A stretch of 64,000 bases of DNA from Saprospiraceae bacterium (GTDB lineage: Bacteria > Bacteroidota > Bacteroidia > Chitinophagales > Saprospiraceae): positions 104,601 through 168,600 of the forward strand of contig JAHDGU010000012.1 in the NCBI GenBank assembly GCA_020627535.1. The letters are read 5' to 3'. Made by a program: the position numbers and the translations under genes. The first letter of the stretch is position 1, and each line of letters starts with the position of its first letter. Below the pieces are notes generated by a model, which was given only the letters and a program-made list of their open reading frames with translations, did not search any database and was not told the origin of the DNA. This document shows positions 26,611-36,197 of the stretch, piece by piece.

Positions 26611-28130
26611 AAAATGATCGGGATCAAGGTCTGAGCCAGCAAGATCAAGATGACAATGGCTGCTACATTGAGGATCACACCCACGCGGGCCATCTCATGG
26701 ACTTTGATATAGCCACTAGCGAATACAATGGCATTTGGTGGAGTGGCCATGGGCAGCATGAAAGCACAGCTGGAGGCGATGGTGGCTGGTATGATAAGGT
26801 AAAGCAAATTGACATCCATGCCTAAGGCTATCCCTGCGATCACTGGGCAAAATATGGCGATCAAAGCCACATTGCTCATGAGTTCCGTCATGAAGAGCAC
26901 AATAGCCGATACAATAGCAACAGCCATGACGAGACTCAGTCCTGGTATGCTTGATACACTTTCTCCGATGGCCTGAACGATATTGGCATCTGATAGTGCC
27001 GTCGCAAGCGCGAGCCCTCCACCAAATAAGATGAGAATGCCCCAAGGAAGTCTTTGGGTGTCTTTCCATTCTAGGACAAAACTGTTCTCGGACCATTTTG
27101 CAGGAATGCAAAAGAGACTGAATGCGGCTAGGAGACTAATGCCTGCATCAGATAAGATCAGACCCGGAAGCAACTGTGCAAGTTTCAATCTAAATATCCA
27201 CAAGAAGATCGCCACAGCGAATACTGCGATGACCTGCCACTCTAGTTTGCTCACGGGTCCGAGTCGATCAAGCTGAGACTGTATGAGATCTCCTGAGTCG
27301 TTGGTGCTACCTAGACGATTGGGATAGAAGACTTTCACCAAAAAGAGGTAGATGATAGCAAGCATGATCATGGAGAGGGGAAGTCCAAAACTCATCCACT
27401 TGGCGAAGGATATGGTCATGTCATGTTGCTGCTCGAGATATCCGATCATCACTGTATTGGGCGGTGTCCCAATGATGGTGGCTAGTCCACCGACATTGGC
27501 TGAGAAGGCAATTCCCAACATCAAGGAGAGCGCAAATCGTTGATCACCTTGAGTGAATCCATCATCATCATTCTTGAGCAAATCAATGACTGTGACTGCG
27601 ATCGGAAGCATCACGACAGTCGTAGCTGTGTTACTGATCCACATACTCAGTAGTGCTGTGGCGAGCATGAAACCTAGGATGACTCGATCCGGTGTGGTCC
27701 CGGTGAGCTTGATGATGTTGAGGGCGATCCTACGATGCAATTGTACTTTTTCCAGGGCAAGCGCCATGACAAATCCTCCAAAGAATAGAAACACGATCGG
27801 ATGGCCATAGCTATTGGCCACAGACTTAAGTTCGGCAAGGCCAAAGAGGGGCATCAGTGTGATGGGGATCAGAGCTGTCACAGAGATGCTTACAGCCTCA
27901 GTCATCCACCAGATCACCATCCATATTGCAATGGCGATGACACCAGTAGCTTGGTCATCGAGGATAGTCCAAGGGCCGTAGTGGATCAGCAGGAACGCGA
28001 TAGGACCAAGAAGCAGTCCTATTCTTCGTACGCTGGTATTTTGTTTTTTTTGACTCACAGCTTGCTGGACTAAAGATCGTGGATGATCACGATCTTTTCT
28101 TCCCAGCAATGATAGTTTTAATATCCTCAA
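26607..28130 (-). CDS. DASS/SLC13 sodium:dicarboxylate-type transporter
   Basis: A 507-residue membrane protein with about twelve helices. The two family signatures are seen: SNTATTVVMLPIA (first half) and SNVALIAIFCPVIAG (second half), each an SN[T/V] motif, together with GTPPNTV and ATPPNAIVFASGY. It imports di- or tricarboxylates or sulfate with sodium. The first 30 residues are polar and overlap the end of the upstream gene by 44 bp. A GTG at VSQKKQ (about residue 25) would remove most of that overlap, so the true start is uncertain. Confidence 0.9.
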   Translation of the reverse strand: MRILKLSLLGRKDRDHPRSLVQQAVSQKKQNTSVRRIGLLLGPIAFLLIHYGPWTILDDQATGVIAIAIWMVIWWMTEAVSISVTALIPITLMPLFGLAELKSVANSYGHPIVFLFFGGFVMALALEKVQLHRRIALNIIKLTGTTPDRVILGFMLATALLSMWISNTATTVVMLPIAVTVIDLLKNDDDGFTQGDQRFALSLMLGIAFSANVGGLATIIGTPPNTVMIGYLEQQHDMTISFAKWMSFGLPLSMIMLAIIYLFLVKVFYPNRLGSTNDSGDLIQSQLDRLGPVSKLEWQVIAVFAVAIFLWIFRLKLAQLLPGLILSDAGISLLAAFSLFCIPAKWSENSFVLEWKDTQRLPWGILILFGGGLALATALSDANIVQAIGESVSSIPGLSLVMAVAIVSAIVLFMTELMSNVALIAIFCPVIAGIALGMDVNLLYLIIPATIASSCAFMLPMATPPNAIVFASGYIKVHEMARVGVILNVAAIVILILLAQTLIPIIF

Positions 28131-30225
28131 TCACTTTGGACGCTCCGGACTTTCCGTCGTCGTCTTGATTGGAAAGAACGATCACGTAGTAGTCGGATCC
28201 GCGAAAGTGCATCAGTTCCGTACGTACACCAAACCATCCACCACTATGGCCGATGATCTCCTCATCATATCGACGATCGATGTCTATGCCATATCCCAAA
28301 AGGGTATTGTATCCTCTCACTTTTGGGGATGTCAAGAGCTGGTAACTTTCTTGACTCAGAAGTGTGCCGTCCCCCAAGGCTCTGGCAAAGTAGTATAAGT
28401 CTCTCGCTGTCGAGTAGTGCCCTCCAGCCGGTGAGGCCAAAGAAGTATAGTGATCGTTTCTGGACAAGTGCCCTTGATCACCCCAGAGTCTTGTATAGCC
28501 ATCAGCCATGTTAGAGACAATAGAGTCTGTGGGAATCGCAAGAGTATTGGCCATTCTGGCTTTGCGGAAAATCTCTTGATCTAGGCAGTCATAGTAGTCC
28601 ATACCTGTTAGCTCTTCGATCACTCGACCCAGCAGTACAAAGCCCGCGCCACCATATTGATATTGTTGCCCAGGGTGAAAATTGAGGCTGTCATTGACGA
28701 AGAGTGGTACAAAGTCGGACACTGACTTATACTGGAGCTTATCAGAACTCAAATATGCCCTCCCGTAGAAAGGTGGAATCCCTGACTTGTGTGTCAAGAG
28801 ATGCTCTATGGTAGCAGAGTCCCTGATCACCGGATTGGGATAATCTGTGAGATACGTGCCGACGGAAGCGCTCAGATCGATCTTGCCTTGATCCACTAAC
28901 TGGAGGACAGCGACAGCAGTGATGAGTTTGCTGATGGACGCCAGATTGAATTTCGTATCAGGCCTATTCAATACAGCATGCTCGATATTGGCAAGACCAT
29001 ACGCTTTTTCTAGGAGCAACTCTTGATCATGAGCTATCGCTATGGTACCAGAGAAGTCTTCGACTCTCTCGAGATAGTTTACCAGTTCTTGAGCTGTTTG
29101 CTCCTGGTCGAGAAAATTTTCTGAGACGATACTACTCAGCGTGGTGATCACATCTTGACTGATGGCACGATGGTCTCTCTCAAGGATACAGACGGATATA
29201 GAAGTCTCGAGGCTCGGAATGTACATCATGACGGTCGACCAAAAACCTCCGTGCCCAAAGCCTAGATGACCATCATAGTTTCCCGGAGTCAATCCGAGGT
29301 AGTAAGGAGTGAGTTCCGTAGCCGCCGTGGGAAGTTCTGTGTAGATGAGGTTTCTGACAGAGTCATCTTTGACAATATCTCCTTCGAAGTAGTGCAGAAC
29401 AAGTTTGGCCAAGTCTTGGGAGGTGCAAGCGATGCCGCCACCGCCATAGAGGTCCCAAGAAATATCAAGTTCCTGCGAATCCCAGCCATAGCTTCCCCAA
29501 TATTGATGCACTAGCTCATTGGTGTGCGCAGGCTTGTCCTGAAGCGTTGGGAACCATGTGGATTTGATCCCGAGATTGTCAAATTTCAAAAGTGATGGAA
29601 TTGCATCATAGAAGGGAAGATCTGTGAAGGTCTCGAGGATTTCTCCGAGAAGAAGATAGTTGGCATCTGAATATTGAAAGATCGTTCCTGGTTCTCCTAG
29701 AGGATCTCCTTCGTTGACAGTTCTTTCCAATTGGAGTTCTCTGGTCCAGCGAAAGTTTGGATTGGCATCCTTGTGATCGATGTATTCTTGATTGGCATAG
29801 TTCCATACACCACCCGTATGTGTGAGTAGATGCTTGACCTTGATGCTATCTAGATTGTAGCCATCTTTTATGAATAGTTTGCTTGATCGCTCAGAAATTA
29901 AATCCTTGATGGGGTCATCAATGGACAAGAGCTCTTCTTCTACCAATCGTAAGATCGCGGCGCTAACATAAGTCTTGATGCTACTTGCAATAAGGAACGG
30001 TTGGTCGGCTTCTAGCTTTTGACGAGTGTCCTTGGATGAAAATCCGCTTGCCCCGCTCCATGATATTTGATGTTGAGCACTTTCTACGTGAGCGAGAATG
30101 CCAATCGAGCCTGGAGTATCTCGGTAGATCTCGTCTAGGGCTTGTTGCAGTTGCTCATCGACAGATTGCGCTCCAATGTAACTCGTAAGGAGTAGGAGCA
30201 AGCTAAACAAGGAGAATGATCTCAT
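28087..30225 (-). CDS. Exported tandem serine beta-lactamase-fold protein
   Basis: A 712-residue secreted protein (signal peptide 1-19). It has two complete domains of the class C beta-lactamase/DD-peptidase/esterase fold. Domain 1 (about 25-365) has SSIK as the SxxK motif and YSD as the Y-x-N position. Domain 2 (about 370-705) has SISK and YGG. Both keep HGGFW/HSGGWFG C-terminal motifs (the KTG-like box). The Asn of the YxN motif is changed in both, so classical beta-lactamase action is unlikely; esterase or D-aminopeptidase action is possible. The two-domain fusion most likely arose by internal duplication. Confidence 0.85.
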   Translation of the reverse strand: MRSFSLFSLLLLLTSYIGAQSVDEQLQQALDEIYRDTPGSIGILAHVESAQHQISWSGASGFSSKDTRQKLEADQPFLIASSIKTYVSAAILRLVEEELLSIDDPIKDLISERSSKLFIKDGYNLDSIKVKHLLTHTGGVWNYANQEYIDHKDANPNFRWTRELQLERTVNEGDPLGEPGTIFQYSDANYLLLGEILETFTDLPFYDAIPSLLKFDNLGIKSTWFPTLQDKPAHTNELVHQYWGSYGWDSQELDISWDLYGGGGIACTSQDLAKLVLHYFEGDIVKDDSVRNLIYTELPTAATELTPYYLGLTPGNYDGHLGFGHGGFWSTVMMYIPSLETSISVCILERDHRAISQDVITTLSSIVSENFLDQEQTAQELVNYLERVEDFSGTIAIAHDQELLLEKAYGLANIEHAVLNRPDTKFNLASISKLITAVAVLQLVDQGKIDLSASVGTYLTDYPNPVIRDSATIEHLLTHKSGIPPFYGRAYLSSDKLQYKSVSDFVPLFVNDSLNFHPGQQYQYGGAGFVLLGRVIEELTGMDYYDCLDQEIFRKARMANTLAIPTDSIVSNMADGYTRLWGDQGHLSRNDHYTSLASPAGGHYSTARDLYYFARALGDGTLLSQESYQLLTSPKVRGYNTLLGYGIDIDRRYDEEIIGHSGGWFGVRTELMHFRGSDYYVIVLSNQDDDGKSGASKVIEDIKTIIAGKKRS

Positions 30226-30342
30226 GGGCTTTCTGTTTGTCTCCGTCGTGCGTAGACGGATATGATCGTGTAAGCCGCGACCAGTTGGGCGCTATCGAGA
30301 TTCGCCTTTTTAATACGTGAGTGTGGTGCGTCTTGCTGCTTA

Positions 30343-30906
30343 TTAGATCTTCAGGATATCTGCCTCGCGCTGAGCGACGAGCTCATCGACTTTCTTACCA
30401 AAGCCATTGGTGGTGTCTTGGATCTCAGATTCGCGCTTTTTTCCAGCGTCTTCTGGATAGCCTGCTTTGACTTCCTTCTTCACTGTTTCCATCATCTTTT
30501 GTCTGGCATTGCGGAGACTCACTTTGCAGTCTTCGCCGAGAGCCTTGGCCTGCTTGACGAGGTCTTTCCTGCGCTCTTCTGTCAGAGCTGGGATGATGAT
30601 ACGCACAAATTCTCCATCATTCATCGGCGTCAGGCCAAGATTGGCTTTGAAGATGGCTTGCTCGATCTCTCCAAGCATTGACTTCTCCCATGGCTGTATG
30701 GCAATGGTCTTGCTGTCTGGTGTACTCATGTTGGCCACCTGGCTAATCGGAGTAGGATTGCCATAGTAGTCCACCATGATGCCATCCAGCATAGATGGCG
30801 ATGCCTTCCCTGTACGGATCTTCTTGAGTTCGTCCTGCAGGTGGTCGATGGCTTTTAGCATCAACTGTTTTCCTTCTTGGATTACTTCTGTGAGAGTCTG
30901 CTCCAT
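30343..30906 (-). CDS. frr: Ribosome recycling factor
   Basis: A 187-residue RRF that, with EF-G, splits post-termination ribosomes. The start at MEQTLTEVIQEGKQ (30906) gives the normal family length; an upstream 48-codon extension is not conserved. Key segments are LKKIRTGKASPSMLDGIMVDYYGNPTPI (27-54), NDGEFVRIIIPALTEERR and NARQKMMETVKKE, all typical. Located downstream of a membrane Zn-peptidase gene by 59 bp rather than next to pyrH. Confidence 0.95.
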   Translation of the reverse strand: MEQTLTEVIQEGKQLMLKAIDHLQDELKKIRTGKASPSMLDGIMVDYYGNPTPISQVANMSTPDSKTIAIQPWEKSMLGEIEQAIFKANLGLTPMNDGEFVRIIIPALTEERRKDLVKQAKALGEDCKVSLRNARQKMMETVKKEVKAGYPEDAGKKRESEIQDTTNGFGKKVDELVAQREADILKI

Positions 30907-30965
30907 GTCGATAGACTTAGATTGAAAGATTGAGTTACAATGATAATGAGAAGCCTCGGACTTTC

Positions 30966-31640
30966 CTAATCTCCCATGAATCGGAGGACAAGGAAGATCA
31001 ATATGACGAGCGCACTCAAGGCTGCTGCGACATAGGTCATTGCTGCCCACCAGAGCGCATCTTTGGCACCTTCGTACTCAGCTCCTCTAGTGATACCTGT
31101 ATTATCCAAGTAGACGAGAGCTCTTTTGCTAGCGTCAAACTCGACTGGAAGCGTGAGGAAGCTGAAAAGTGTCGTAATGGCGAATGCGATGATCGTGATC
31201 AGCAGCAAACTTGGCATCGTAGAAGCCATCAAGAGCGCTGCCATGAGCAACCACTGCTGAGCCACGGAAGCCATCTTGACTACAGGTACCAGCTTACTTC
31301 TTAGCGTAAGCATCGCATAGCTCGTGTCATGCTGAATGGCGTGACCGACTTCATGCGCGGCGACAGCTGCAGCGGCTACACTGCGACCACGGTAGACATC
31401 AGGACTGAGGCTGACGGTCTTGGTGGCAGGATTGTAGTGATCTGAGAGAAATCCTTGACCTTCTACGATTCTCACCCCTTGCACATTGTAGTGCTCTAGC
31501 ATGCTGAGTGCTACCTCTGCACCACTCATTTGGCTGGAAAGCCCTACCTGTGAGTATTTTTTGAACTTGCTCTTGAGTCTGGAGCTGATAGCCATACCTA
31601 CTACTGAGAGGATACCAGCGATGATATAATATCCAAGCAT
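30966..31640 (-). CDS. Membrane zinc metallopeptidase, YugP-like
   Basis: A 224-residue protein of the Zn-dependent peptidase 2 family. It has an N-terminal membrane helix (1-18), the metal motif HEVGHAIQH (about 116-124) with NPATKTVSLSPDVYRGRSVAAAAVAA before it, and C-terminal membrane helices. Such proteins are integral membrane proteases of unknown target. It is 20 bp downstream of serS and followed by frr, making a housekeeping cluster. Confidence 0.9.
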   Translation of the reverse strand: MLGYYIIAGILSVVGMAISSRLKSKFKKYSQVGLSSQMSGAEVALSMLEHYNVQGVRIVEGQGFLSDHYNPATKTVSLSPDVYRGRSVAAAAVAAHEVGHAIQHDTSYAMLTLRSKLVPVVKMASVAQQWLLMAALLMASTMPSLLLITIIAFAITTLFSFLTLPVEFDASKRALVYLDNTGITRGAEYEGAKDALWWAAMTYVAAALSALVILIFLVLRFMGD

Positions 31641-31660
31641 CTTATTTTCTTTTTTCTGCT

Positions 31661-32941
31661 TTAATTAATGCGATCAAATCCCGTAAAGTTCACAAGTGCT
31701 GAAGGTATGCGAATTCCTTCAGAATCTTGATGGTTTTCGAGAAGTGAAGCCACGATTCGGGCAAGTGCAAGTGCACTACCATTGAGTGTATGTGCGAGCT
31801 GAGTCTTTCCCTGTGCATTTTTGAAGCGGCACTTGAGGCGATTGCTCTGGAAGCTACGGAAATTGGATACTGAGCTGACTTCCAACCATCTTTTCTGCGC
31901 TGCAGAATAGACCTCAAAATCAAATGTCAGAGACGAAGCGAAAGTCAAGTCACCACCACACAGTCTCAAGATCCGGTAGGGTAGTTCGAGCTTTTGGAGC
32001 AGCGATTCCACATGTCTCAGCATCTCCATCAAGGTGTCATGCGAGCGATCTGGGTGCTCTATATGCACGATCTCGACTTTCTCAAATTGATGTACACGAT
32101 TAAGACCCTTGACATGAGCTCCATAAGATCCTGCTTCCCTACGGAAGCACGGAGAGTATGCTGTCATCTTCACGGGGAAGTCCGACTCTTTCATCATGAC
32201 GTCGCGATAGACATTGGTGACAGGTACTTCTGCGGTAGGGATCAAGTAGAGCTCATCTTTTTCGATATGGTACATCTGCCCTTCCTTGTCAGGGAGTGAT
32301 CCTGTGCCATAAGCTGAGTCCGCATTGACGACAAAGGGTGGTGTGACTTCTTCGTAGCCTGCTGCTGAGGCTTCCGCCAAAAAGAAATTGATCAGAGCAC
32401 GCTTGAGCTGACTTCCTTTGCCTCGGAAGAGTGGGAACCCAGCACCCGTGATCTTCGCGCCGAGCTTGAAGTCAATGATATTGTATTTATCTGCTAGCTC
32501 CCAGTGAGACAAAGCGTTTTCGCCAAGATCAGGGAGATCACCTGACCAACTTTGGAAGACCTCATTATCCTCGTCGGTTGATCCCATGGGCACAGATTCG
32601 TCTGGAAGATTTGGGATTTGGACCATCAGCTCATGTAGCTCCTTTTGGGCGACAGCCTGCTTCTCTTCAAGTGCTTTGGCTTCTTCGTTGACTGATTGTA
32701 CCTGCTCCTTCAAGGCTTGAGCTTCTTGAGCTTTCCCTTCTTTAAAGAGGATTCCAATGTCTTTGGAGAGCTTATTTCGCTGAGACAAAAGGGCATCTAG
32801 CTCTGTTTGTATTGCCTTACGTCGCTTGTCGATATCGATGATTGCATCAACGATCTTGAGCTGATCTTCACTGAAGTTTCTCTTCTTGAGACCTGCGATC
32901 ACAAGATCTTTCTGCTCATGAAAATACTTGAGTTCTAACAT
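31661..32941 (-). CDS. serS: Serine--tRNA ligase
   Basis: A 426-residue class II aminoacyl-tRNA synthetase. The start MLELKYFHEQKDLVIAG at 32941 is preferred over an upstream in-frame extension. An N-terminal antiparallel coiled coil (about 28-100), which contacts the long arm of tRNA-Ser, is followed by the catalytic domain. Motif 2 is CFRREAGSYGAHVKGLNRVHQFEKVE (about 255-280) and motif 3 lies near NGSALALARIVASLLE (about 385-400). Full length and normal. Confidence 0.96.
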   Translation of the reverse strand: MLELKYFHEQKDLVIAGLKKRNFSEDQLKIVDAIIDIDKRRKAIQTELDALLSQRNKLSKDIGILFKEGKAQEAQALKEQVQSVNEEAKALEEKQAVAQKELHELMVQIPNLPDESVPMGSTDEDNEVFQSWSGDLPDLGENALSHWELADKYNIIDFKLGAKITGAGFPLFRGKGSQLKRALINFFLAEASAAGYEEVTPPFVVNADSAYGTGSLPDKEGQMYHIEKDELYLIPTAEVPVTNVYRDVMMKESDFPVKMTAYSPCFRREAGSYGAHVKGLNRVHQFEKVEIVHIEHPDRSHDTLMEMLRHVESLLQKLELPYRILRLCGGDLTFASSLTFDFEVYSAAQKRWLEVSSVSNFRSFQSNRLKCRFKNAQGKTQLAHTLNGSALALARIVASLLENHQDSEGIRIPSALVNFTGFDRIN

Positions 32942-33072
32942 AGCGGCAAAAGTACAAGGATGGGTGAAGAACTGCGTCTGTCTTTGCGACTGCACTTGGT
33001 GTAATTGATGCTGAGCATAGCTTCTAGCAGATAAGCGTTAAGCACGAGCTTCGTCGTCATGCCTGGCATTCG

Positions 33073-33229
33073 TACTTTTTGTCATTGCAACAAAAAGTAC
33101 CAAAAAATGCTAGTCTTCCTAAAGGCTCTTTGCACCCGCTCAAGGCCCTCAGCGCACTCCGACGGGCTCAATGGGTCTCACGACCCAAAACGCCTCGTCT
33201 CCACTTGCCACGAGCTGTCGGAAGACGGA
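33073..33229 (+). repeat. Interspersed structured repeat, copy A (GGGTC-stem type)
   Basis: The first of seven copies seen in the window. It opens with a perfect stem TACTTTTTGT (33073-33082) / ACAAAAAGTA (33090-33099), then the conserved CCAAAAAATGCTAGTCTTCC block, a GC-rich middle, hairpin TGGGTC-TCAC-GACCCA (33172-33187), and a closing GGAAGAC (33220-33226) that is the inverse of GTCTTCC (33113-33119). Open frames here resemble those in the other copies only because the DNA is repeated, so no gene is called. A truncated 3' remnant (CCACGAG...GGAAGACGG) follows at about 33310-33345. Confidence 0.85.
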
Positions 33230-33553
33230 GTATTATGCGACGCGGATAATAGCGATAGGTTCTTCAAGCCACCATACAGCCTGCCTGTTAAGGCACGCAT
33301 GGTCCCGACGTCATTGCTTGCCACGAGTTGATGGAAGACGGATTACCAAGTCAACGGCGATTGAAAGGTGAAGTCCAATCAGAAATAGCAGTCGGCTGAG
33401 CGGAATTGCGATCCAAGTCGAGGAAGGCAATTCAAGAACGAAGCTCAAAACTAGGCTTAGACTTGGATAAAAGCATGTAGCTCTAGCGCGATCAGCGGTT
33501 TGCAAGTGCGACTTGAGCACGGCAAAATTTCCTTTTGGTCTTCTTGATTTTTG

Positions 33554-33579
33554 GATACTTTGCATCAAGGCAAAGTATC
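33554..33579 (+). repeat. Perfect inverted repeat, possible divergent form of the repeat's first stem
   Basis: GATACTTTGC (33554-33563) and GCAAAGTATC (33570-33579) pair perfectly over a 6-nt loop. Position and general sequence resemble the opening stem of the interspersed repeat (TACTTTTTGT/ACAAAAAGTA) with different but still paired bases. The gaps around it (33230-33553, 33580-33646 and 33804-33926) show no gene or other feature that I can support, apart from the remnant at 33310. Confidence 0.5.
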
Positions 33580-33646
33580 ATACCAGGGCATCTTTGATGT
33601 GGGAGTTGTGTCTTGACATGAACATTGCCTTCAATCCTAAGCATCT

Positions 33647-33806
33647 GTACTTTTTGCCATTGCAACGAAAAGTACCAAAAAATGCTAGTCTTCCTGAAGG
33701 CTCTTTGCATCCGCTCAAGGCCCTCAGCGCACTACGCCCGCTTACCTAGCTCTTGCATAGCTAAAGCCGCAACGGCTCCGTTTGCCGCAAGCTGACGGAA
33801 GACGAG
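33647..33806 (+). repeat. Interspersed structured repeat, copy B (TAGCT-stem type)
   Basis: Same layout as copy A with more divergence. The opening stem keeps pairing with one wobble and one mismatch. GTCTTCC lies at 33688-33694 and GGAAGAC at 33797-33803. The inner hairpin is TAGCT (33747-33751) / AGCTA (33759-33763), a different sequence from the TGGGTC and TGACTCC stems of the other copies at the same relative place. Confidence 0.8.
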
Positions 33807-33926
33807 ACTTTGGTTTATTGATACCAATTTTAATTGAGATTGATCTTCGTATGTTTTAGCTAGAAGACTCACCCGCTTTGCGGTTGCGTTTCACGGCATA
33901 CAGATAATTGCTTAGATATGACCAGA

Positions 33927-34928
33927 CTACTCTGGTTCTGCCGTCAAGATCCGCCAGATCTTATCCTTGAGTGGCTGGAGCCCGTAGCTGGTGATGCTAG
34001 AGATGTAGCAGTAGTCGATATCTATGGTGATCTCTTCACTGAGTTCCTTCTCAAGTTCTGGGTCGATCATGTCTGCCTTGGTGAGTGCGAGAAGCCTTGG
34101 CTTATCCATGAGCTCAGGATTGTACTGTCGCAGCTCGTTGAGTAGGATGTCGTAGTCCTTGTTGATGTCGTCGCTGTCTACAGGGATCATGAAAAGCAAG
34201 AGACTATTGCGCTCTATGTGACGGAGAAATCGGAGACCGAGTCCTTTGCCTTCATGAGCGTGCTCGATGATCCCTGGAATATCCGCCATGACAAATGATC
34301 GTCCTTCGCGATAGGAGACGATGCCCAAATTGGGGATCAATGTGGTAAAGGCGTAGCTGGCGATCTTGGGTTTGGCCGCTGAGATGCTTGCCAGCAGGGT
34401 CGACTTACCGGCATTGGGAAAGCCTACAAGTCCCACATCGGCAAGGACCTTGAGTTCGAGAATGACAGTGGATTCTTCACCCTGTAGCCCTGGCTGGGCG
34501 TAGCGAGGAGTCTGTCGCACACTGTTTTTGAAGTGTGTATTGCCTAGACCGCCTTTGCCGCCTTGGAGTAGTATCAGCTCCTGACCATCATCTAGGATTT
34601 CACAGAGTTTTTCTCCTGTTTCTTCATTATTGGCGACTGTACCAAGAGGCACTTCTAGGATGACGTCGTCACCGTCTGCTCCCGTCTTCTGATTGGTGCC
34701 ACCATTCTGTCCATGTCCAGCTCTGACATGCTTTTGATATCTGAGATGAAGTAGCGTCCACATATTGCGGTTGCCGCGGAGGATGATATGTCCACCACGG
34801 CCGCCATCCCCACCGTCAGGACCTCCTTTGGGTTGGAACTTCTCGCGGTGCAGGTGCGCACTCCCGGCTCCGCCATTCCCGGATTGGCAATAGAGGCGGA
34901 CGTGATCTATGAAGTTTTGTTCTGGCAT
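33927..34928 (-). CDS. obgE: GTPase ObgE/CgtA
   Basis: A 333-residue essential GTPase that assists 50S ribosome assembly. The start [13 protein letters not shown] at 34928 restores the normal Obg N-terminus; the upstream extension runs through 7-bp repeats and is rejected. The glycine-rich Obg fold covers 1-160 ([27 protein letters not shown]). The G domain follows with GFPNAGKST (about 170-178), [16 protein letters not shown] and TKADM. There is no C-terminal OCT domain, as is usual in this phylum. Confidence 0.96.
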   Translation of the reverse strand: MPEQNFIDHVRLYCQSGNGGAGSAHLHREKFQPKGGPDGGDGGRGGHIILRGNRNMWTLLHLRYQKHVRAGHGQNGGTNQKTGADGDDVILEVPLGTVANNEETGEKLCEILDDGQELILLQGGKGGLGNTHFKNSVRQTPRYAQPGLQGEESTVILELKVLADVGLVGFPNAGKSTLLASISAAKPKIASYAFTTLIPNLGIVSYREGRSFVMADIPGIIEHAHEGKGLGLRFLRHIERNSLLLFMIPVDSDDINKDYDILLNELRQYNPELMDKPRLLALTKADMIDPELEKELSEEITIDIDYCYISSITSYGLQPLKDKIWRILTAEPE

Positions 34929-34985
34929 ATGCGGCTCGAGATGAGCGCAAAGGTCGGGCTTGCGCCCAAATGTGGGTCGAGCGAT

Positions 34986-35041
34986 GACCGAGTACCGAGA
35001 ACCGAACACCGAAGACCGAGAATCGAGGACTGGAGATCTTG
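34986..35041 (-). repeat. 7-bp-periodic repeat array 1
   Basis: Eight consecutive degenerate heptamers on the plus strand: GACCGAG, TACCGAG, AACCGAA, CACCGAA, GACCGAG, AATCGAG, GACTGGA, GATCTTG. It lies in the divergent space between obgE and the LolA-like gene. Related arrays are at 57694 and 59938. Confidence 0.75.
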
Positions 35042-35150
35042 TGTATGATCCTTCAAAAGAAACCAAAGGGATGAGGCGGATGTTAAATAGTCATTAAAGC
35101 ATACATGGCGCATTTGACGGTAGAGAGTCCAATCGTCTAATCTTGTAAAT

Positions 35151-35798
35151 ATGAAGCTCATGACATCTCGACTACCCATTTTCGCGACAGCGATCCTCTT
35201 AGCATCAGTAAGCTATGGCCAAGACACTGAGCTCAATGGTTTACTTGACGAATTGATCCAAAAATATTCGGAGACAGCGGTGGCTAGTATCGAGTTTGAG
35301 CTGGAGTTACAGATGGCCGAGTCAGATCCAGAGGTCTATCCTGGCCAGTTTTACAAGAAGGCAGAGAGCTATCACATCGTCACGGAGATGCAGACGGTCA
35401 TCTCGGATGGAGAGGATGCCTGGATCTACATACCTGACAATGAAGAGATACAGATCGTGGATGTAGAAGAGGATGATGATATGATGTCACCGGATGGCTT
35501 GCTCAATAAGTTTTACTCCGATGAGTATAAATACAGATCACGTAAGACAGATGTTGCAGGAGAACTTCTTGTAGAATTCGTACCAGAAGATAGCGATGAT
35601 GATATCTTCAAGGTGCAGATGTTAATCGATGAGAAGACTAAGACCGTCAAGCAGATTAAGGCCTTCGAGAAATCAGGCGATCAGTATACCATGAAGTTGA
35701 AGTCTCAGGACTTTTCTGCGACTTTGGATGATGCGCTTTTTGTCTTTGACAAGTCCAAGTATCCGGGTGTGCATATAGAGGATCTGCGGATTGACTAG
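35151..35798 (+). CDS. Outer-membrane lipoprotein carrier LolA-like protein
   Basis: A 215-residue periplasmic protein with signal peptide (1-23, ending SVSYGQ). The mature part has the open-barrel pattern of LolA: an early helix (NGLLDELIQKYS), strands around GQFYKKAESYHIVTEMQTVISDGEDAWIYIPDNEEIQIVD, and late strands DALFVFDKSKYPG. LolA takes lipoproteins across the periplasm. Many Bacteroidota carry LolA homologues of this weakly conserved type. It is 3 bp upstream of a small membrane-protein gene. Confidence 0.8.
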   Translation: MKLMTSRLPIFATAILLASVSYGQDTELNGLLDELIQKYSETAVASIEFELELQMAESDPEVYPGQFYKKAESYHIVTEMQTVISDGEDAWIYIPDNEEIQIVDVEEDDDMMSPDGLLNKFYSDEYKYRSRKTDVAGELLVEFVPEDSDDDIFKVQMLIDEKTKTVKQIKAFEKSGDQYTMKLKSQDFSATLDDALFVFDKSKYPGVHIEDLRID

Positions 35799-35801
35799 TC
35801 T

Positions 35802-36197
35802 ATGCGAACTTGGCTTGAAAGTAACGAAAAGAGGATTTTTCTCATCGATGCGATTGGCGCGTTTTCATCATTTGTTTGCTTAAAGTTCATTCTGCCAGCT
35901 CTGCAAGGGCATGTGGGATTGTCGGTAGATATCTTACAACTTTTATCGATTCCTGCTTTGTGTTTTTTTCTGATATCTGGGGCTTCTTTTATGGGCTTAT
36001 TGAGGCCAATTCAGAAATATCTGCGCCTGATCATCCAGCTCAACCTTGGATATGCCATCATCACGACTACCGTGCTTATCATAAATCGAGCAGAGGTTTT
36101 AACGCTTGGATGGGTCTATTTTTTGGGTGAGCTGGTAATCTTACTACTGTTGGTCTGGCTCGAGAAAACTCTACTAAGTCAGATGACTGTTGACTAG
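35802..36197 (+). CDS. Small four-helix membrane protein of unknown function
   Basis: A 131-residue protein with four hydrophobic helices (about 14-32, 44-62, 75-93 and 100-120). No motif I recognise. It follows the LolA-like gene by 3 bp, so is likely cotranscribed. Its stop overlaps the convergent protease stop within CTAG. Confidence 0.55.
   Translation: MRTWLESNEKRIFLIDAIGAFSSFVCLKFILPALQGHVGLSVDILQLLSIPALCFFLISGASFMGLLRPIQKYLRLIIQLNLGYAIITTTVLIINRAEVLTLGWVYFLGELVILLLLVWLEKTLLSQMTVD

Noticed and set aside
33059..33749. Open frames of 66-90 residues in the 33-kb gap
   Set aside because: They lie in the interspersed repeat and read similar peptides for that reason; no independent coding signal.
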